Assembly: GCA_013821425.1 (NCBI GenBank)
Contig: JACDGV010000002.1
Span: 124,001-188,000, forward strand
Reading direction: 5' to 3'
Length of the DNA stretch: 64,000 nt
Source: Nitrosospira sp.
GTDB lineage: Bacteria > Pseudomonadota > Gammaproteobacteria > Burkholderiales > Nitrosomonadaceae
The position numbers and the translations under genes were made by a program. The notes under the pieces are model-generated. The model saw only the letters and a list, made by a program, of their open reading frames with translations, was not told where the DNA came from and did no database searches. Shown piece after piece: positions 35,433 to 46,724 of the stretch (positions within the stretch are counted from its first letter, which is position 1; every line of letters begins with the position of its first letter).

Positions 35433-36197
35433 ATGTTTGTTGACTCTCATTGCCATCTTGATTTTCCCGATCTATCCAATAATCTCCCTGAGGTGCTGGA
35501 TAAAATGCATGCGAATCATGTTAGCCACGCGCTGTGCGTAAGCGTCAACCTGGAAAATTTTCCCCGCGTACTTGCACTGGCGGAAACCCACCCTCATTTG
35601 TATGCCTCGGTCGGGGTTCATCCGGATTATGAAAATCTGGCCGAGCCGCAGGCGGCGCAATTGGCATCGCTTGCCGACCATCCCAGAGTGATTGCCATCG
35701 GGGAAACGGGTCTGGATTACTCTCGTCTCAAGGGCGATCTGGAATGGCAGCGGGAGCGTTTCCGGCAGCATATCCGGGCTGCGCGTCAATGCGGAAAGCC
35801 ACTCATCATTCACACCCGCGCAGCCGCCACGGATACGTTGCGTATTATGGCGGAGGAGGGAGCGAAAGACGCAGGCGGAGTGATGCATTGTTTTACAGAA
35901 AGCTGGGAAGTAGCCGAACAGGCGATGGAAATGAATTTCTATATTTCTTTTTCCGGTATTGTCACTTTCAAGAACGCGGTTACTCTGAAGGACGTGGCCA
36001 GGAGAATCAAACTGGAGAAAATGCTGATAGAAACCGACTCGCCGTATCTGGCGCCGGTACCTCATCGCGGCAAAATAAACGAGCCTGCATTCGTTCGGCA
36101 CGTTGCGGAAGAAATAGCCGCCTTGCGCGGCATCAGCGTCGATGAAGTTGCCGCAGCCACTACAGATAACTTTTTCAACTTGTTCAAGGCGGCCTGA
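35433..36197 (+). CDS. tatD: TatD-family metal-dependent DNase
   Basis: 254-residue TIM-barrel hydrolase. Metal ligands are visible: MFVDSHCHLDFPD at the N-terminus, AIGETGLDYSR, PLIIHTRAA, VMHCFTESWEVAEQ and the end motif IETDSPYLAPVPHRGK. It is third in the tmk-holB-tatD string and abuts the ankyrin gene directly. It probably acts in DNA quality control or turnover. Confidence 0.94.
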   Translation: MFVDSHCHLDFPDLSNNLPEVLDKMHANHVSHALCVSVNLENFPRVLALAETHPHLYASVGVHPDYENLAEPQAAQLASLADHPRVIAIGETGLDYSRLKGDLEWQRERFRQHIRAARQCGKPLIIHTRAAATDTLRIMAEEGAKDAGGVMHCFTESWEVAEQAMEMNFYISFSGIVTFKNAVTLKDVARRIKLEKMLIETDSPYLAPVPHRGKINEPAFVRHVAEEIAALRGISVDEVAAATTDNFFNLFKAA

Positions 36198-36854
36198 ATG
36201 ATGAGTTCATCAAGAAAATCCTTTGTCATGGCTGGTCTGTTGCTTGGGGCCAGCCTATGCCATCAGCCGGCTGCTGTAGCGGGTGTGTATGAAGATTTGC
36301 GCTGGGCGGTTGAAGATAATAACACCTCGGACATAGCAAAGCTGCTCGTCCGGGGTGCCGACCCCAACACCCCGGACGACCGCGGCAACACGCTGCTGAT
36401 GGTTGCGGTCCGGCACGAAAATGCCGAACTCGTCGATTTGCTGGTGAGTGCCGGCGCGAAGCTCAACCTGCGCAACAGGTACGGTGAAACGGCTATCATG
36501 CTTGCCAGCTACAAGGGGTTGGGGGATATCGTCGAGAAACTGTACATCAAGGGAGCGGAAATCAATCATGAGGGATGGAACCCGCTGATTTACGCCGCCT
36601 CGGGCGGCCACGCGAGAATTATCGAATTATTGCTCGAGGGCGGGGTGCCGATAAATTCCACATCCGAGAATGGCACGACGGCGTTGATGATGGCGGCGAG
36701 AGGGAATCACGTGGAGGCGGTGAGGGTTCTCCTCAAGAACGGCGCTGACCCCGATATGAGGAATGAATGGGGCAAGGGCGCGCTGGACTTCGCTTCAGAC
36801 AAGAATCATGGTGCCGTCGTCAAACTATTGAAAACCGGTGGGACTCGCGAATAG
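36198..36854 (+). CDS. secreted ankyrin-repeat protein
   Basis: 218 residues. A signal peptide (SFVMAGLLLGASLCHQPAAV) is followed by about five ankyrin repeats (for example GADPNTPDDRGNTLLMVAVR, GAKLNLRNRYGETAIMLASY, NPLIYAASGGHARIIELLLE and NGTTALMMAARGNHVEAVRV). Ankyrin stacks bind proteins; the partner is unknown. The ATG follows the tatD stop directly, so translation is coupled. Confidence 0.93.
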   Translation: MMSSSRKSFVMAGLLLGASLCHQPAAVAGVYEDLRWAVEDNNTSDIAKLLVRGADPNTPDDRGNTLLMVAVRHENAELVDLLVSAGAKLNLRNRYGETAIMLASYKGLGDIVEKLYIKGAEINHEGWNPLIYAASGGHARIIELLLEGGVPINSTSENGTTALMMAARGNHVEAVRVLLKNGADPDMRNEWGKGALDFASDKNHGAVVKLLKTGGTRE

Positions 36855-36895
36855 GCGCCCGTTCGGTCCGGCTGTCAATCATCAGGTAAGCCCGC

Positions 36896-37297
36896 ATGAG
36901 CATAATCGGTTTCAATCATTATAATTTGCGTGCTCCGCGCGAGCTGATGGATGAGCTCAAGGAATTCTATTGCGAGGTAGTAGGTCTCGCACAAGGACAG
37001 CGCCCGCCACTGGAGAGCTTCGGGTATTGGCTTTATGCTGGCGATCAAGGCATTCTCCATCTTAGCCAGACGCGTCAGGATGAATCGCGCCTTACGCATA
37101 TCGCCACCACGTTCGACCACATTGCCTTCACCTGCACGGATCGCCCGGGGATGGAGGCGCGCCTGAAGCAATACAATATCGAGTTTAGGACAGGAGAATT
37201 GAGCGCACTGGGTATAACACAGCTATTCTTCAAGGACCCAGCGGGAAACGGTATTGAGTTGAGCTTTGCCAGCCCTCGTGGCCCTGTGCATGAATGA
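36896..37297 (+). CDS. VOC/glyoxalase-fold protein
   Basis: 133 residues, a single vicinal-oxygen-chelate domain: [20 protein letters not shown] with the first metal-ligand His, [30 protein letters not shown] with another His, and [14 protein letters not shown] carrying the ligand Glu. The fold covers dioxygenases, lyases and resistance proteins; the substrate cannot be told. It follows the ankyrin gene by 41 bases on the same strand. Confidence 0.88.
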   Translation: MSIIGFNHYNLRAPRELMDELKEFYCEVVGLAQGQRPPLESFGYWLYAGDQGILHLSQTRQDESRLTHIATTFDHIAFTCTDRPGMEARLKQYNIEFRTGELSALGITQLFFKDPAGNGIELSFASPRGPVHE

Positions 37298-37341
37298 CGC
37301 GGTTTTTTGCGGCGGAGGATATTGCATAGCAATCAGCCTGA

Positions 37342-37751
<410 letters not shown>

Positions 37752-37811
37752 CTACTTTCCAGTGGAGCAGGGTGGATCTGGAATCCGCTCCGTTCGTCCG
37801 AAGACACGGGC

Positions 37812-38555
37812 ATGACTAGGCTGCTCACGGATAAGGTTGCGATTGTCACCGGCGCTTCACGCGGTATTGGCGCCGAGATCGCGCGAACACTGGCTCGGGC
37901 GGGGGTAAAAGTCGTCGTCAACTATACGGAAAATGCCCGGGCTGCCGAAGGTGTGTGCACGGCAATAAACGAAGCAGGAGGGGAATCCCACGCCATCAAG
38001 GCCGATGTGAGTAATCCGGCCGAAGTTCGGGTGCTCTTTGATACGGCTATGGATCGGTTCAAGCGGCTGGATATTCTCGTCAACAATGCTGGTGTGCTTC
38101 TTTCCAGGAAGATCGCCGATATCAGCGACGAGGAATTTGACCGTGTCCTGAGTATAAACACCAAGGGTGTTTTTTACTGTTTGCGCGAGGCTGCCGCGCG
38201 GCTGGCGGATGGGGGGCGCGTCATTAGTCTCTCCAGCACTGTTACGCGGCTTATGTTGCCCAACTATGGCGCTTACGCGGCAAGCAAGGGGGCTGTCGAG
38301 CAACTGACTCGTGTTTTTGCGAGGGAGGCGGGATACCGGGGCATCACCGCCAATATCGTTTCGCCTGGGCCCGTCAATACGGAAATGTTTACCACCGGAA
38401 AAAATGAGGAAACGATCAAGCGGATGGCAAGCATGTCCTTCCAAGACCGTGTCGGCGAGCCGGAGGATATCGCCAGGGTTGTGCTCTTTCTTGCGAGTAA
38501 TGAAGCTGGCTGGGTCACGGGACAGAATATCAGCACCAGCGGCGGCGCTGCCTGA
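37812..38555 (+). CDS. short-chain dehydrogenase/reductase
   Basis: 247-residue classical SDR, cytoplasmic NAD(P)H-dependent oxidoreductase. Seen: cofactor motif VTGASRGIGAEIARTLARAG, NNAG in ILVNNAGVLLSR, the catalytic Ser in VISLSSTVTRL, YxxxK in YGAYAASKGAVEQL and VSPGPVNTEMF. The N-terminal Asn of NYTENARAAEG favours NADPH. Substrate unknown. It follows the wrbA relic, which may once have shared its operon. Confidence 0.93.
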   Translation: MTRLLTDKVAIVTGASRGIGAEIARTLARAGVKVVVNYTENARAAEGVCTAINEAGGESHAIKADVSNPAEVRVLFDTAMDRFKRLDILVNNAGVLLSRKIADISDEEFDRVLSINTKGVFYCLREAAARLADGGRVISLSSTVTRLMLPNYGAYAASKGAVEQLTRVFAREAGYRGITANIVSPGPVNTEMFTTGKNEETIKRMASMSFQDRVGEPEDIARVVLFLASNEAGWVTGQNISTSGGAA

Positions 38556-38715
38556 ATACATTCCCGCCTGATCCTGGCGGATCGTGGACGGAGAGGGCAT
38601 CTGGGTGGCGGTTGCCGGGCTTCAGCCGGTCCCCATCAACACCCTTGCTTCAGATTTGACACGGGCGTCAATGGCGTCTATATTTACTGGAGGCTAAGGG
38701 CGGCTTGGAGGATTC

Positions 38716-39096
38716 TTGGAAGACCCCGACGATTGGTTCATCTACGAGACGGAATTATTCGTCGAGGAAGTTTCGCAATACCTGGGGGATTTTGAACTTA
38801 GCGCGCTAAGACGCCAACTGGTGCATGAACCTTTTGCCGGTAAGCTCATAACAGGCGCCTCGCCGCTTAGTCGTGTCGATTATGCTGGCGCGACTATAAT
38901 CTATTCGGTGAATTTGGCCAGACATACCATCACGCTGATTCAAATTGGCAAGGCTACAAGTAGTGCGGTCGAGATTGATGAGTCCGTAAAGCCGAAACTG
39001 AAGGAAATAACCGGGTTGTTGCGAAAGGGCGGTTACTTCGCGGCGGGTAAGGAAGCTTTTGAGTGGCTAATCGGTGTTGTCAAGGATTGGCTGTAG
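38716..39096 (+). CDS. RelE-fold toxin of a type II toxin-antitoxin pair, C-terminally extended
   Basis: 126 residues from a TTG at 38716 with a good ribosome site (ggagg, 4 bases). The N-terminal part (ETELFVEEVSQYLGDFELSA, FAGKLITGASPLSRVDYAG, IIYSVNLARHTITLIQIGK) fits a diverged RelE/HigB fold. About 45 further residues (VEIDESVKPKLKEITGLLRK...WLIGVVKDWL) have no match I know. The HTH gene begins 32 bases downstream, as usual for toxin-first (HigBA-like) pairs. mRNA cleavage is inferred from fold and context only. Confidence 0.75.
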   Translation: MEDPDDWFIYETELFVEEVSQYLGDFELSALRRQLVHEPFAGKLITGASPLSRVDYAGATIIYSVNLARHTITLIQIGKATSSAVEIDESVKPKLKEITGLLRKGGYFAAGKEAFEWLIGVVKDWL

Positions 39097-39128
39097 ACAA
39101 ATTAACCAGCACAGGAATGAGGCAGACC

Positions 39129-39440
39129 ATGAAAATTTCCGGTAAAACTGTCAAGGCGATGGAAGATGTTTTAACCTTTGAATCAGGTCAGCAGCACGGT
39201 GGTCGATTAACTCGGGTGAAGGCGGGAGACGTCAATGTGAAAGTCATCCGGGAAGGCCTGAAACTCTCACAAGAGAAATTTGCCGAGCGATTTGGTTTTT
39301 CTTTGGGAACGCTGAAGAATTGGGAGCAGGGCCGGCGCGTGCCGGAAGAGGCGGCCAGGATTCTTCTATGCCTTATCGAGAGCCAACCGAAGCTGGTGGA
39401 AAAAGAGGTAAGACGAGCTAAAATGAGTGTGACAGCCTGA
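39129..39440 (+). CDS. XRE/HigA-like antitoxin
   Basis: 103-residue helix-turn-helix protein. Seen: MKISGKTVKAMEDVLTFESG, VKVIREGLKLSQEKFAERFG and the recognition helix FSLGTLKNWEQGRRVPEEAA. This is the common form of antitoxins paired with RelE/HigB-like toxins. The ATG at 39129 follows the toxin by 32 bases. It should neutralise the toxin and repress the shared promoter before 38716. Confidence 0.85.
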   Translation: MKISGKTVKAMEDVLTFESGQQHGGRLTRVKAGDVNVKVIREGLKLSQEKFAERFGFSLGTLKNWEQGRRVPEEAARILLCLIESQPKLVEKEVRRAKMSVTA

Positions 39441-40034
39441 TTGGAAAAGCCGCAGTGCTTTGCATCACCGAGGATTTCCGAAGTTTCCTTACGACTGGTC
39501 TATTACCGGTGAAGCAGTGTGGCGGGTGCGACGGCGGTTCCAATTTTGAGGATCAGCAGACCACCCTTCACCGCTTAATAACATTAATTATCTGATACTT
39601 ATGGAATACTCTTGATAAACGGAGTGAATACCGCCATTACGCAGTTCTGCATGCCCGGAAGTATTAACTGGCTTTAACCACAACCGCAAAGGAGTGCACC
39701 GCCCGCTTGTCCTTTGCTTCCACATGACAAATCCCTGGTGCGAGCTTGCCGAAAACCACAAATAAGGGTACCAATCTTGAGTTGGGAAGGGCCGGGGTAA
39801 CCTGCTAACCACATATGGGAGATCAGTTTGGGAAGTAAGGCGCTCCTGCAAGCATTCACACATCACCGAAGACGGGTCGCTTTCAAGTAGCGCAGTCCAC
39901 CATGGATAAGCTTGCTGAAGCGGCTGCAGGTACGATTTGCTGTCGCAGTCTGTTCGCGCCATGACCGAGAAACCGCGTGCTGTCACTGCTTGCGCAGCAC
40001 CGCCCCGTGGATGCCCGCCGCAATGACGATGATG
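39441..40034. other. 594-base gap downstream of the toxin-antitoxin pair
   Basis: No gene I can support. A reverse frame at 39588-39986 has no ribosome site, biased toward Trp/Pro/Ser and without a recognisable motif. No tRNA, repeat or terminator found. Confidence 0.45.
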
Positions 40035-41084
40035 TCATACTTTTCCGGCATTTCCGGGAACTTCTGAATTGACGTTCGAGATCGCCAGAACGATTTTGCC
40101 GATGTGCGCACCGGATTCCATCAGTGCGTGCGCCTCGGCCGCTTTCTCAAGCGTGAAGACTCTGAAAATCTGTGGCCTGATTTCCCCCTGCCGCAACAAC
40201 GGCCAGACCTTCTGTTCCAGTTCCTGTGCGATCTGAGCTTTCTCGGCAACGCTGCGGGGCCGCAAGGTGGAACCGGAATGCGTCAACCGCTTGGTCAGCA
40301 TGGTCATCAGGTTCAGCTCCCTGGCTGGACCGTTCTGGACCCCGATCTGGATAATCCGGCCCTCCATCGCAGCGGCTTTGTAGTTGCGCGCGACATATTC
40401 GCCCGCGATGATATCCACAATGACATTAGCCCCTTTGCCATTGGTGAATTTTCGGGTTTCCTCGACGAAATCCTGAGTATGGTAGTTGATTGCCATATCG
40501 GCGCCGAGGTCAAGGCACGCCTGCCGTTTTTCCTCCGACCCCACCGTGACCAATACGGTTGCGCCGAAAGCCTTGGAAAGCATCGTGGCCGTGGTGCCGA
40601 TGCCCGAAGCCCCGCCATGTATCAGAACGGTCTCGCCGGCTTTGAGCTTGCCGCGCTGAAACAAATTCGTCCAGACCGTGAAGAAGGTTTCCGGTACTGC
40701 CGCACCTTCGATCAAGCTAAGACTTTGCGGTACCGGCAGGGTATTGCTTTCGTGCGCCACGCAATATTCCGCATAACCGCCGCCTGGGACAAGCGCGCAC
40801 ACCTTGTCGCCAGGTTGAAAACGCGCTGCGCCTTCGCCTGATATGACGACGTGTCCGGCAATTTCAAGTCCGGGTACCTGTGGCGCGCCTGGCGGCGGAA
40901 GATACAGCCCGCGCCGTTGCAGGACATCGGGACGATTAACCCCGGCCGCCGCGACTCTAACCAGAATTTCCCCATATCTGGGCCTGGGAATAGAATGCGA
41001 AGCGAGAACCAGCACCTCCGGCCCGCCTGGCTTCAGGATATCAATAGCGAGCATCAGTTGTTGGCTGGCGGGTTTGCAAGTCAT
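40035..41084 (-). CDS. NAD(P)H:quinone oxidoreductase, zeta-crystallin/PIG3 type
   Basis: 349-residue MDR-family reductase. Seen: GEILVRVAAAGVNRPDVLQR, PGAPQVPGLEIAGHV, the NADPH Rossmann motif LIHGGASGIGTTATMLSKAF, FFTVWTNLFQRGKLKAGE and IFRVFTLEKAAEAHALMESG, all typical of PIG3-like quinone oxidoreductases. No zinc ligands. The ATG at 41084 is the natural start. It detoxifies quinones or reduces enones; the true substrate is unknown. Confidence 0.93.
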   Translation of the reverse strand: MTCKPASQQLMLAIDILKPGGPEVLVLASHSIPRPRYGEILVRVAAAGVNRPDVLQRRGLYLPPPGAPQVPGLEIAGHVVISGEGAARFQPGDKVCALVPGGGYAEYCVAHESNTLPVPQSLSLIEGAAVPETFFTVWTNLFQRGKLKAGETVLIHGGASGIGTTATMLSKAFGATVLVTVGSEEKRQACLDLGADMAINYHTQDFVEETRKFTNGKGANVIVDIIAGEYVARNYKAAAMEGRIIQIGVQNGPARELNLMTMLTKRLTHSGSTLRPRSVAEKAQIAQELEQKVWPLLRQGEIRPQIFRVFTLEKAAEAHALMESGAHIGKIVLAISNVNSEVPGNAGKV

Positions 41085-41273
41085 GCTTATTCCTGCTATA
41101 GGTTAACCGCTTAACTCGCGACAGGGACGAAACAGCAATGCATGTCAGGTCTGTTAAATCACCCCGGCTTAAGCCCCTCACGCCTCGTGCTTGGCAAAGA
41201 CAGGGGTGTGTAGCGCCGTTATCACAATGAGTGTGCCCTATATGCCAGCAACTTCGAAGACGGGAATATTGCC

Positions 41274-41492
41274 GTGAGCGAGAGCGAGTGGTATTTTGAC
41301 GTCGGATATGTCGAGCTGCTGTACACAGCGCTGGTGGTCTGCATTTTTGTTGCCCTGTTTTTTTTTGCACGGTCCCACCGGAAGTCTGATCTTGCGACCA
41401 ACGTTATCGAGGAGAATAGCCCATTACTGGGCTTAATCGCGCTAGCTATAGTGCTATTCATTGTCAACAGGCTATTGGGGGATCTGTGGTAG
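41274..41492 (+). CDS. small two-helix membrane protein (72 aa)
   Basis: Starts with GTG at 41274 (MSESEWYFDVGYVELLYTAL). Two hydrophobic helices (LLYTALVVCIFVALFFFA and GLIALAIVLFIVNRLLGDLW) flank a charged loop (RSHRKSDLATNVIEENS). No family recognised. It is isolated between divergent and convergent neighbours. Coding potential rests on the membrane pattern and the absence of interruptions. Confidence 0.55.
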   Translation: MSESEWYFDVGYVELLYTALVVCIFVALFFFARSHRKSDLATNVIEENSPLLGLIALAIVLFIVNRLLGDLW

Positions 41493-41691
41493 TGCCAGAA
41501 TACGGGCCCGACTGGGGCGTAGAGCACGCTGCGACTCCGCCAGTTACTCATCAACAAGTTTCTGCAGCCATTGGCGTTCTTTCTGAGTTTCAGCCTGCAC
41601 CACTTCTCCTGTGTTGTTCAGGGCGTCCTTATGTGACTTGAGATTTAGCTTGGGCGTTGGGTCTAACCCTTCAATGGAAAGGATCAAGGTT

Positions 41692-43338
41692 CTAACGGAT
41701 GAAGTAATCCTGAAAATTAGGTCTCCGAAGCTCGCGAATATATTGGAAAGAGAACCCGGGATAGATCCCGATGATTTTTCCGGACTCCGTTTTGTACCAG
41801 CTTCTGCATCCCGCGCTCCAGACCGACGCGACCAGCTTTTTCTGCAACTCTTCATTATAGCGATTCATAGCATCCGGATTCACTGTGAGAAAACGTTTTT
41901 CACGTTTGATCAGTTCCTGGATGCATTGCAGGGCATAGTTCACCTGGACCTCGATAAAAAGAATTGCCGAGGTATGTCCCTGGCCTGTATTTGGGCCAAG
42001 CAGTATGAAAAAGTTGGGGAAACCAGCAACCGTGACGCCGCGGTATGCCTCCGGCTCCTCTCCCCAAGCCTCACCCAATGTGTACCCGTTCAGACCCGCT
42101 ACCGGCATCGATGACAATGTATGTCGAATATCGAACCCCGTCGCGCAAACGATGGCATCCACTTTCCGTCTCTGTCCGTCGCTGGTCATGATCCCGCTCG
42201 AATCAATTCGCGCGACCAGGCTAGTGACTAATTCCACATTGGACCGCATGAGAGCAGGGTAGTAGTTATTGGAGAGCAAGACCCGCTTGCATCCGAAGGG
42301 ATAGTCCGGACGCAAAGCCTCGCGCAGCCTTTTGTCCGGCACAAGACGCCGCAGATGCATCTCTGCCAGCTTGGAGGCGAGTTTTGCCATAACACTGCCA
42401 GGATTAAAGGCGAGCCTATTCAACTCATGGATCAGATAAAGAAGAAACCGATGGACCCGGGCAAAGAGCTTAAACCGGAATAATGTCTTTATCCACGAGA
42501 CGTAGCCGTGATTAATCCGGGGAATGATCCAGGCGGGCGAGCGTTGACAGACATAAAGGTTCGCAACAAGAGGTGCAATGCAGGGAATGAGCTGTACCGC
42601 GCTTGCCGCCGTTCCGATCACCGCCACTCGCTTGCCCTCGAACGGATAATGGTGATCCCATCGCGCGGAGTGGAACAGATGTCCTTTAAAGGTATCGATA
42701 CCCGGTATATCCGGGTATCGCGGCTCGCTTAGAGGGCCCGCGCTGCATATGAAGAAATTACAACTCAGATACTCGCCCTTTGCAAGCTGTAATCGCCACA
42801 GCCCGCGTTGGGAATCGAACCGGGCCTCGGTAAGTACAGTGTTGAATCTGATGCGGGGCAGGAGATCAAATTTTTCCGCAAATCGCGCGAGATATTTTTG
42901 GATTTCGCTTTGCGGGGCATAAGTCTGCGACCAATCGGGATTTTGATAGAAGGAGTATGAATAAAGGTGAGCCGGAACGTCGCACTCTGCGCCAGGATAA
43001 GCGTTATCCCACCATGTTCCACCGATGCCCTTGGACTTCTCGATAATGACGAATGAGGTAATGCCAGCGGCAAGCAGGGCTCTACCCATGCAGAGGCCGG
43101 AAACACCGGCCCCGAGGATCACCGCTTGGTATCGGTCGGCACGATCATTCTGGGGGGAGACGTTCACTGAAGGCGTTCGCGAAACTGCGTATTTCTCTAT
43201 TGCCTCAATTGGATATTGCCTCAACTGGAGGCCTGATACCAGACTCGTAGCTGTTTCCGGTCTCGCCACGACGGCCATCGTGGATGTGGAATTACCCACA
43301 TGATCTTGCAGAGACCTCTCGCCGGAGCAAGGCAGCAC
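41692..43338 (-). CDS. flavin-containing monooxygenase (Baeyer-Villiger type)
   Basis: 548-residue FAD/NADPH enzyme that inserts oxygen into organic substrates. Seen: FAD site VILGAGVSGLCMGRALLAAG, GTWWDNAYPGAECDVP, the fingerprint FKGHLFHSARWDHHY (FxGxxxHxxxW type), the NADPH site VAVIGTAASAVQLIPCIA and the C-terminal ATGFDI. The start is uncertain: GTG at 43338 or ATG at 43278, both with weak ribosome sites. Substrate unknown. The downstream gap 41493-41691 contains nothing supported. Confidence 0.9.
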   Translation of the reverse strand: MLPCSGERSLQDHVGNSTSTMAVVARPETATSLVSGLQLRQYPIEAIEKYAVSRTPSVNVSPQNDRADRYQAVILGAGVSGLCMGRALLAAGITSFVIIEKSKGIGGTWWDNAYPGAECDVPAHLYSYSFYQNPDWSQTYAPQSEIQKYLARFAEKFDLLPRIRFNTVLTEARFDSQRGLWRLQLAKGEYLSCNFFICSAGPLSEPRYPDIPGIDTFKGHLFHSARWDHHYPFEGKRVAVIGTAASAVQLIPCIAPLVANLYVCQRSPAWIIPRINHGYVSWIKTLFRFKLFARVHRFLLYLIHELNRLAFNPGSVMAKLASKLAEMHLRRLVPDKRLREALRPDYPFGCKRVLLSNNYYPALMRSNVELVTSLVARIDSSGIMTSDGQRRKVDAIVCATGFDIRHTLSSMPVAGLNGYTLGEAWGEEPEAYRGVTVAGFPNFFILLGPNTGQGHTSAILFIEVQVNYALQCIQELIKREKRFLTVNPDAMNRYNEELQKKLVASVWSAGCRSWYKTESGKIIGIYPGFSFQYIRELRRPNFQDYFIR

Positions 43339-43513
43339 CGTGGGGCTCTTTAAGGGCGATTATAAGAAAGGGAACTGAAGACCTGGGTTATAAAATTAAA
43401 TCTTGAACCTAGGTCATCTACGAGGAGATTACGGTACGTCCACGATATTGGGCCGACGGGGACGAATTTCTTAGTGCCACTCGAGTGCCAAAAAAGGTGA
43501 GGAGCCCCCCGAG

Positions 43514-44473
43514 TCAACTGGCTGATGGTACTTCGTTCGCCCCTTCATCGCCATCCAGATCAACCGCAGCTTCTATGAATACGCGGCTCGCCAGTATGTC
43601 CTCCGCCTCGATAGTCATCAGGTCGGTTCGTGAAAGGTTCTTTTTTGCTCCTTCAAACAATCGGTTTGCCTGGCGCAACCGCGCCCTGTCGAGCGCATTG
43701 CGAATCGAGCGTGCATTGGCAAAGTGCTCCATCCTCATTCGCAAGCGGATGTAGTCGCTGAATGCTTTTTCCCCTTCTGGACTGAAGCGGTAATTCTGTT
43801 CGGCCAGCATCAGCTTCGCGATTGCAAGCAATTCATCGGCACTATAATCCGGGAAATCAATGTGATGAGCAATACGCGAACGCATGCCGGGGTTGCTGTG
43901 AAAGAACTTATCCATGCGGTCTTTGTAGCCTGCCAGAATCACCACCAGATCTTCCCGGTTGTTCTCCATTGCCTGCAACAGAATTTCTATCGATTCCGCA
44001 CCATAGTCCCGTTCATTCTCCGGCTTGTACAGGTAATACGCCTCATCAATGAAAAGCACGCCTCCCATTGCTTTCTTCAATACTTCCTTGGTTTTTGGCG
44101 CGGTATGGCCGATATACTGTCCCACCAGATCGTCCCGTGTAACGGAAACAAGATGTCCTTCACGCACATAGCCAAGGCGATGCAGGATTTCGGACATGCG
44201 TAACGCCACGGTTGTCTTTCCGGTACCGGGATTGCCGGTAAAAGACATGTGAAGACTGGGCGCCCCGGCAGTCAAATCCAATTTCTTGCGCACGCGGTCG
44301 ACGAGCAATAGCGCTGCAGTCTCCCGGATACGTGTTTTTACCGGCTTCAGGCCGATCAATTCATCATCAAGCTTGTCCAGCACTTCCTTTATGTTGGAAG
44401 CGCGGAATTCTGCGTCCAGATCCACCGCACTATTATCCAGAGGGGGGGAAACGCCAATTGGGTTATTTTTCAC
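43514..44473 (-). CDS. cbbX: CbbX, red-type RuBisCO activase
   Basis: AAA+ ATPase that remodels red-type RuBisCO to release inhibitory sugar phosphates. 319 residues: Walker [17 protein letters not shown], the pore-loop region [16 protein letters not shown], Walker [21 protein letters not shown], sensor region [20 protein letters not shown] and Arg-rich [20 protein letters not shown]. It follows cbbL-cbbS on the same strand, confirming the form IC (red) enzyme. Confidence 0.95.
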   Translation of the reverse strand: MKNNPIGVSPPLDNSAVDLDAEFRASNIKEVLDKLDDELIGLKPVKTRIRETAALLLVDRVRKKLDLTAGAPSLHMSFTGNPGTGKTTVALRMSEILHRLGYVREGHLVSVTRDDLVGQYIGHTAPKTKEVLKKAMGGVLFIDEAYYLYKPENERDYGAESIEILLQAMENNREDLVVILAGYKDRMDKFFHSNPGMRSRIAHHIDFPDYSADELLAIAKLMLAEQNYRFSPEGEKAFSDYIRLRMRMEHFANARSIRNALDRARLRQANRLFEGAKKNLSRTDLMTIEAEDILASRVFIEAAVDLDGDEGANEVPSAS

Positions 44474-44628
44474 GTTTGATCCTCAAAATAAAGTTATCAG
44501 GAATGGAACGGGCGTTTGCTATATCTGTTAGAGGAAGCAAAAAACAAGCAGATTCGAGGTTGGGCGCAGGCAAAATCCAATGTAACCACGGATATTATCA
44601 TCCATGTTCGCCTGCGCTCCAGACGGGT

Positions 44629-44651
44629 CCCCTTCCTCGAAGGGGAAGGGG
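44629..44651 (-). other. stem-loop between cbbS and cbbX
   Basis: ccccttcc (44629-44636) pairs with ggaagggg (44644-44651) over a 7-base loop, directly downstream of the cbbS stop on the reverse strand. There is no T-run after it, so partial termination or 3'-end protection of the abundant cbbLS message is more likely than full termination. Confidence 0.5.
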
Positions 44652-44660
44652 ATGGCCGTT

Positions 44661-45095
44661 TTAATACCTTTCGGCTTCGGGTTTGTCAGTCGCGTAGGAA
44701 TGAATAGTGTAACGAATGCTGCGACCTTCCGCTTCCTGACGTACCAGGTGAAAGCCTGGTTCTTTCTTCGGACGGTTAACGATGTACGACATGGTGGGGC
44801 TTTCAACCCCACGGGTCGAGTTGAATGCCGTTACCCGAATGTAATGATTGGGAAACGTCTTGCGGCAGTCATTGATCTCGGACAGGATGCCCGCAGGGTC
44901 TTTCAAGTCGAACATCGGGTTGCCGAACATTTCCCAATACGTATTGCGCGGATGCGGATCGTCCGTGTATTCAATGCCGATCGCCCAGTTGTTCTTCAAC
45001 GCGTATTTAATTTGCGCCGAAATCTGCTTGTCCGTCAGCGGAGGCAGGAAAGAGAACTGCCCTTGCGTGACAATGTTTCCTGAATTGGTCATCAT
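44661..45095 (-). CDS. cbbS: RuBisCO small subunit, form IC
   Basis: 144 residues. ATG at 45095 is preferred (AGGAG 9 bases upstream); neighbouring ATGs at 45092 and 45101 are possible. Seen: TQGQFSFLPPLTDKQISAQI, YALKNNWAIGIEYTDDPHPR, TYWEMFGNPMFDLKDPAGIL and YIRVTAFNSTRGVESPTMSY, with the C-terminal beta-hairpin extension (IVNRPKKEPGFHLVRQEAEG) that marks red-type small subunits. Co-transcribed with cbbL, 20 bases upstream. Confidence 0.97.
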   Translation of the reverse strand: MMTNSGNIVTQGQFSFLPPLTDKQISAQIKYALKNNWAIGIEYTDDPHPRNTYWEMFGNPMFDLKDPAGILSEINDCRKTFPNHYIRVTAFNSTRGVESPTMSYIVNRPKKEPGFHLVRQEAEGRSIRYTIHSYATDKPEAERY

Positions 45096-45115
45096 AATCA
45101 TTTACTCCTATATGG

Positions 45116-46639
<1,524 letters not shown>

Positions 46640-46680
46640 TTATCATAAACAACAGTCACGTGTTTTGATTGTTATGATAA
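46640..46680. promoter_or_regulatory. dyad in the cbbL-cbbR gap, likely CbbR operator
   Basis: ttatcataaacaa (46640-46652) and ttgttatgataa (46669-46680) are inverted repeats with one extra base in the left arm, separated by 16 bases. A spaced dyad between a LysR regulator and its divergent target is the expected place for CbbR binding. It lies 55 bases from the cbbL ATG and 45 from the cbbR ATG. Confidence 0.7.
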
Positions 46681-46724
46681 TATTTTGCTTATGGATGTTG
46701 AATGAATCTCTAATGTGGATGGCA

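Noticed and set aside
39588-39986. 132-codon reverse frame in the gap after the toxin-antitoxin pair
   Set aside because: No ribosome site, unusual composition and no recognisable motif.
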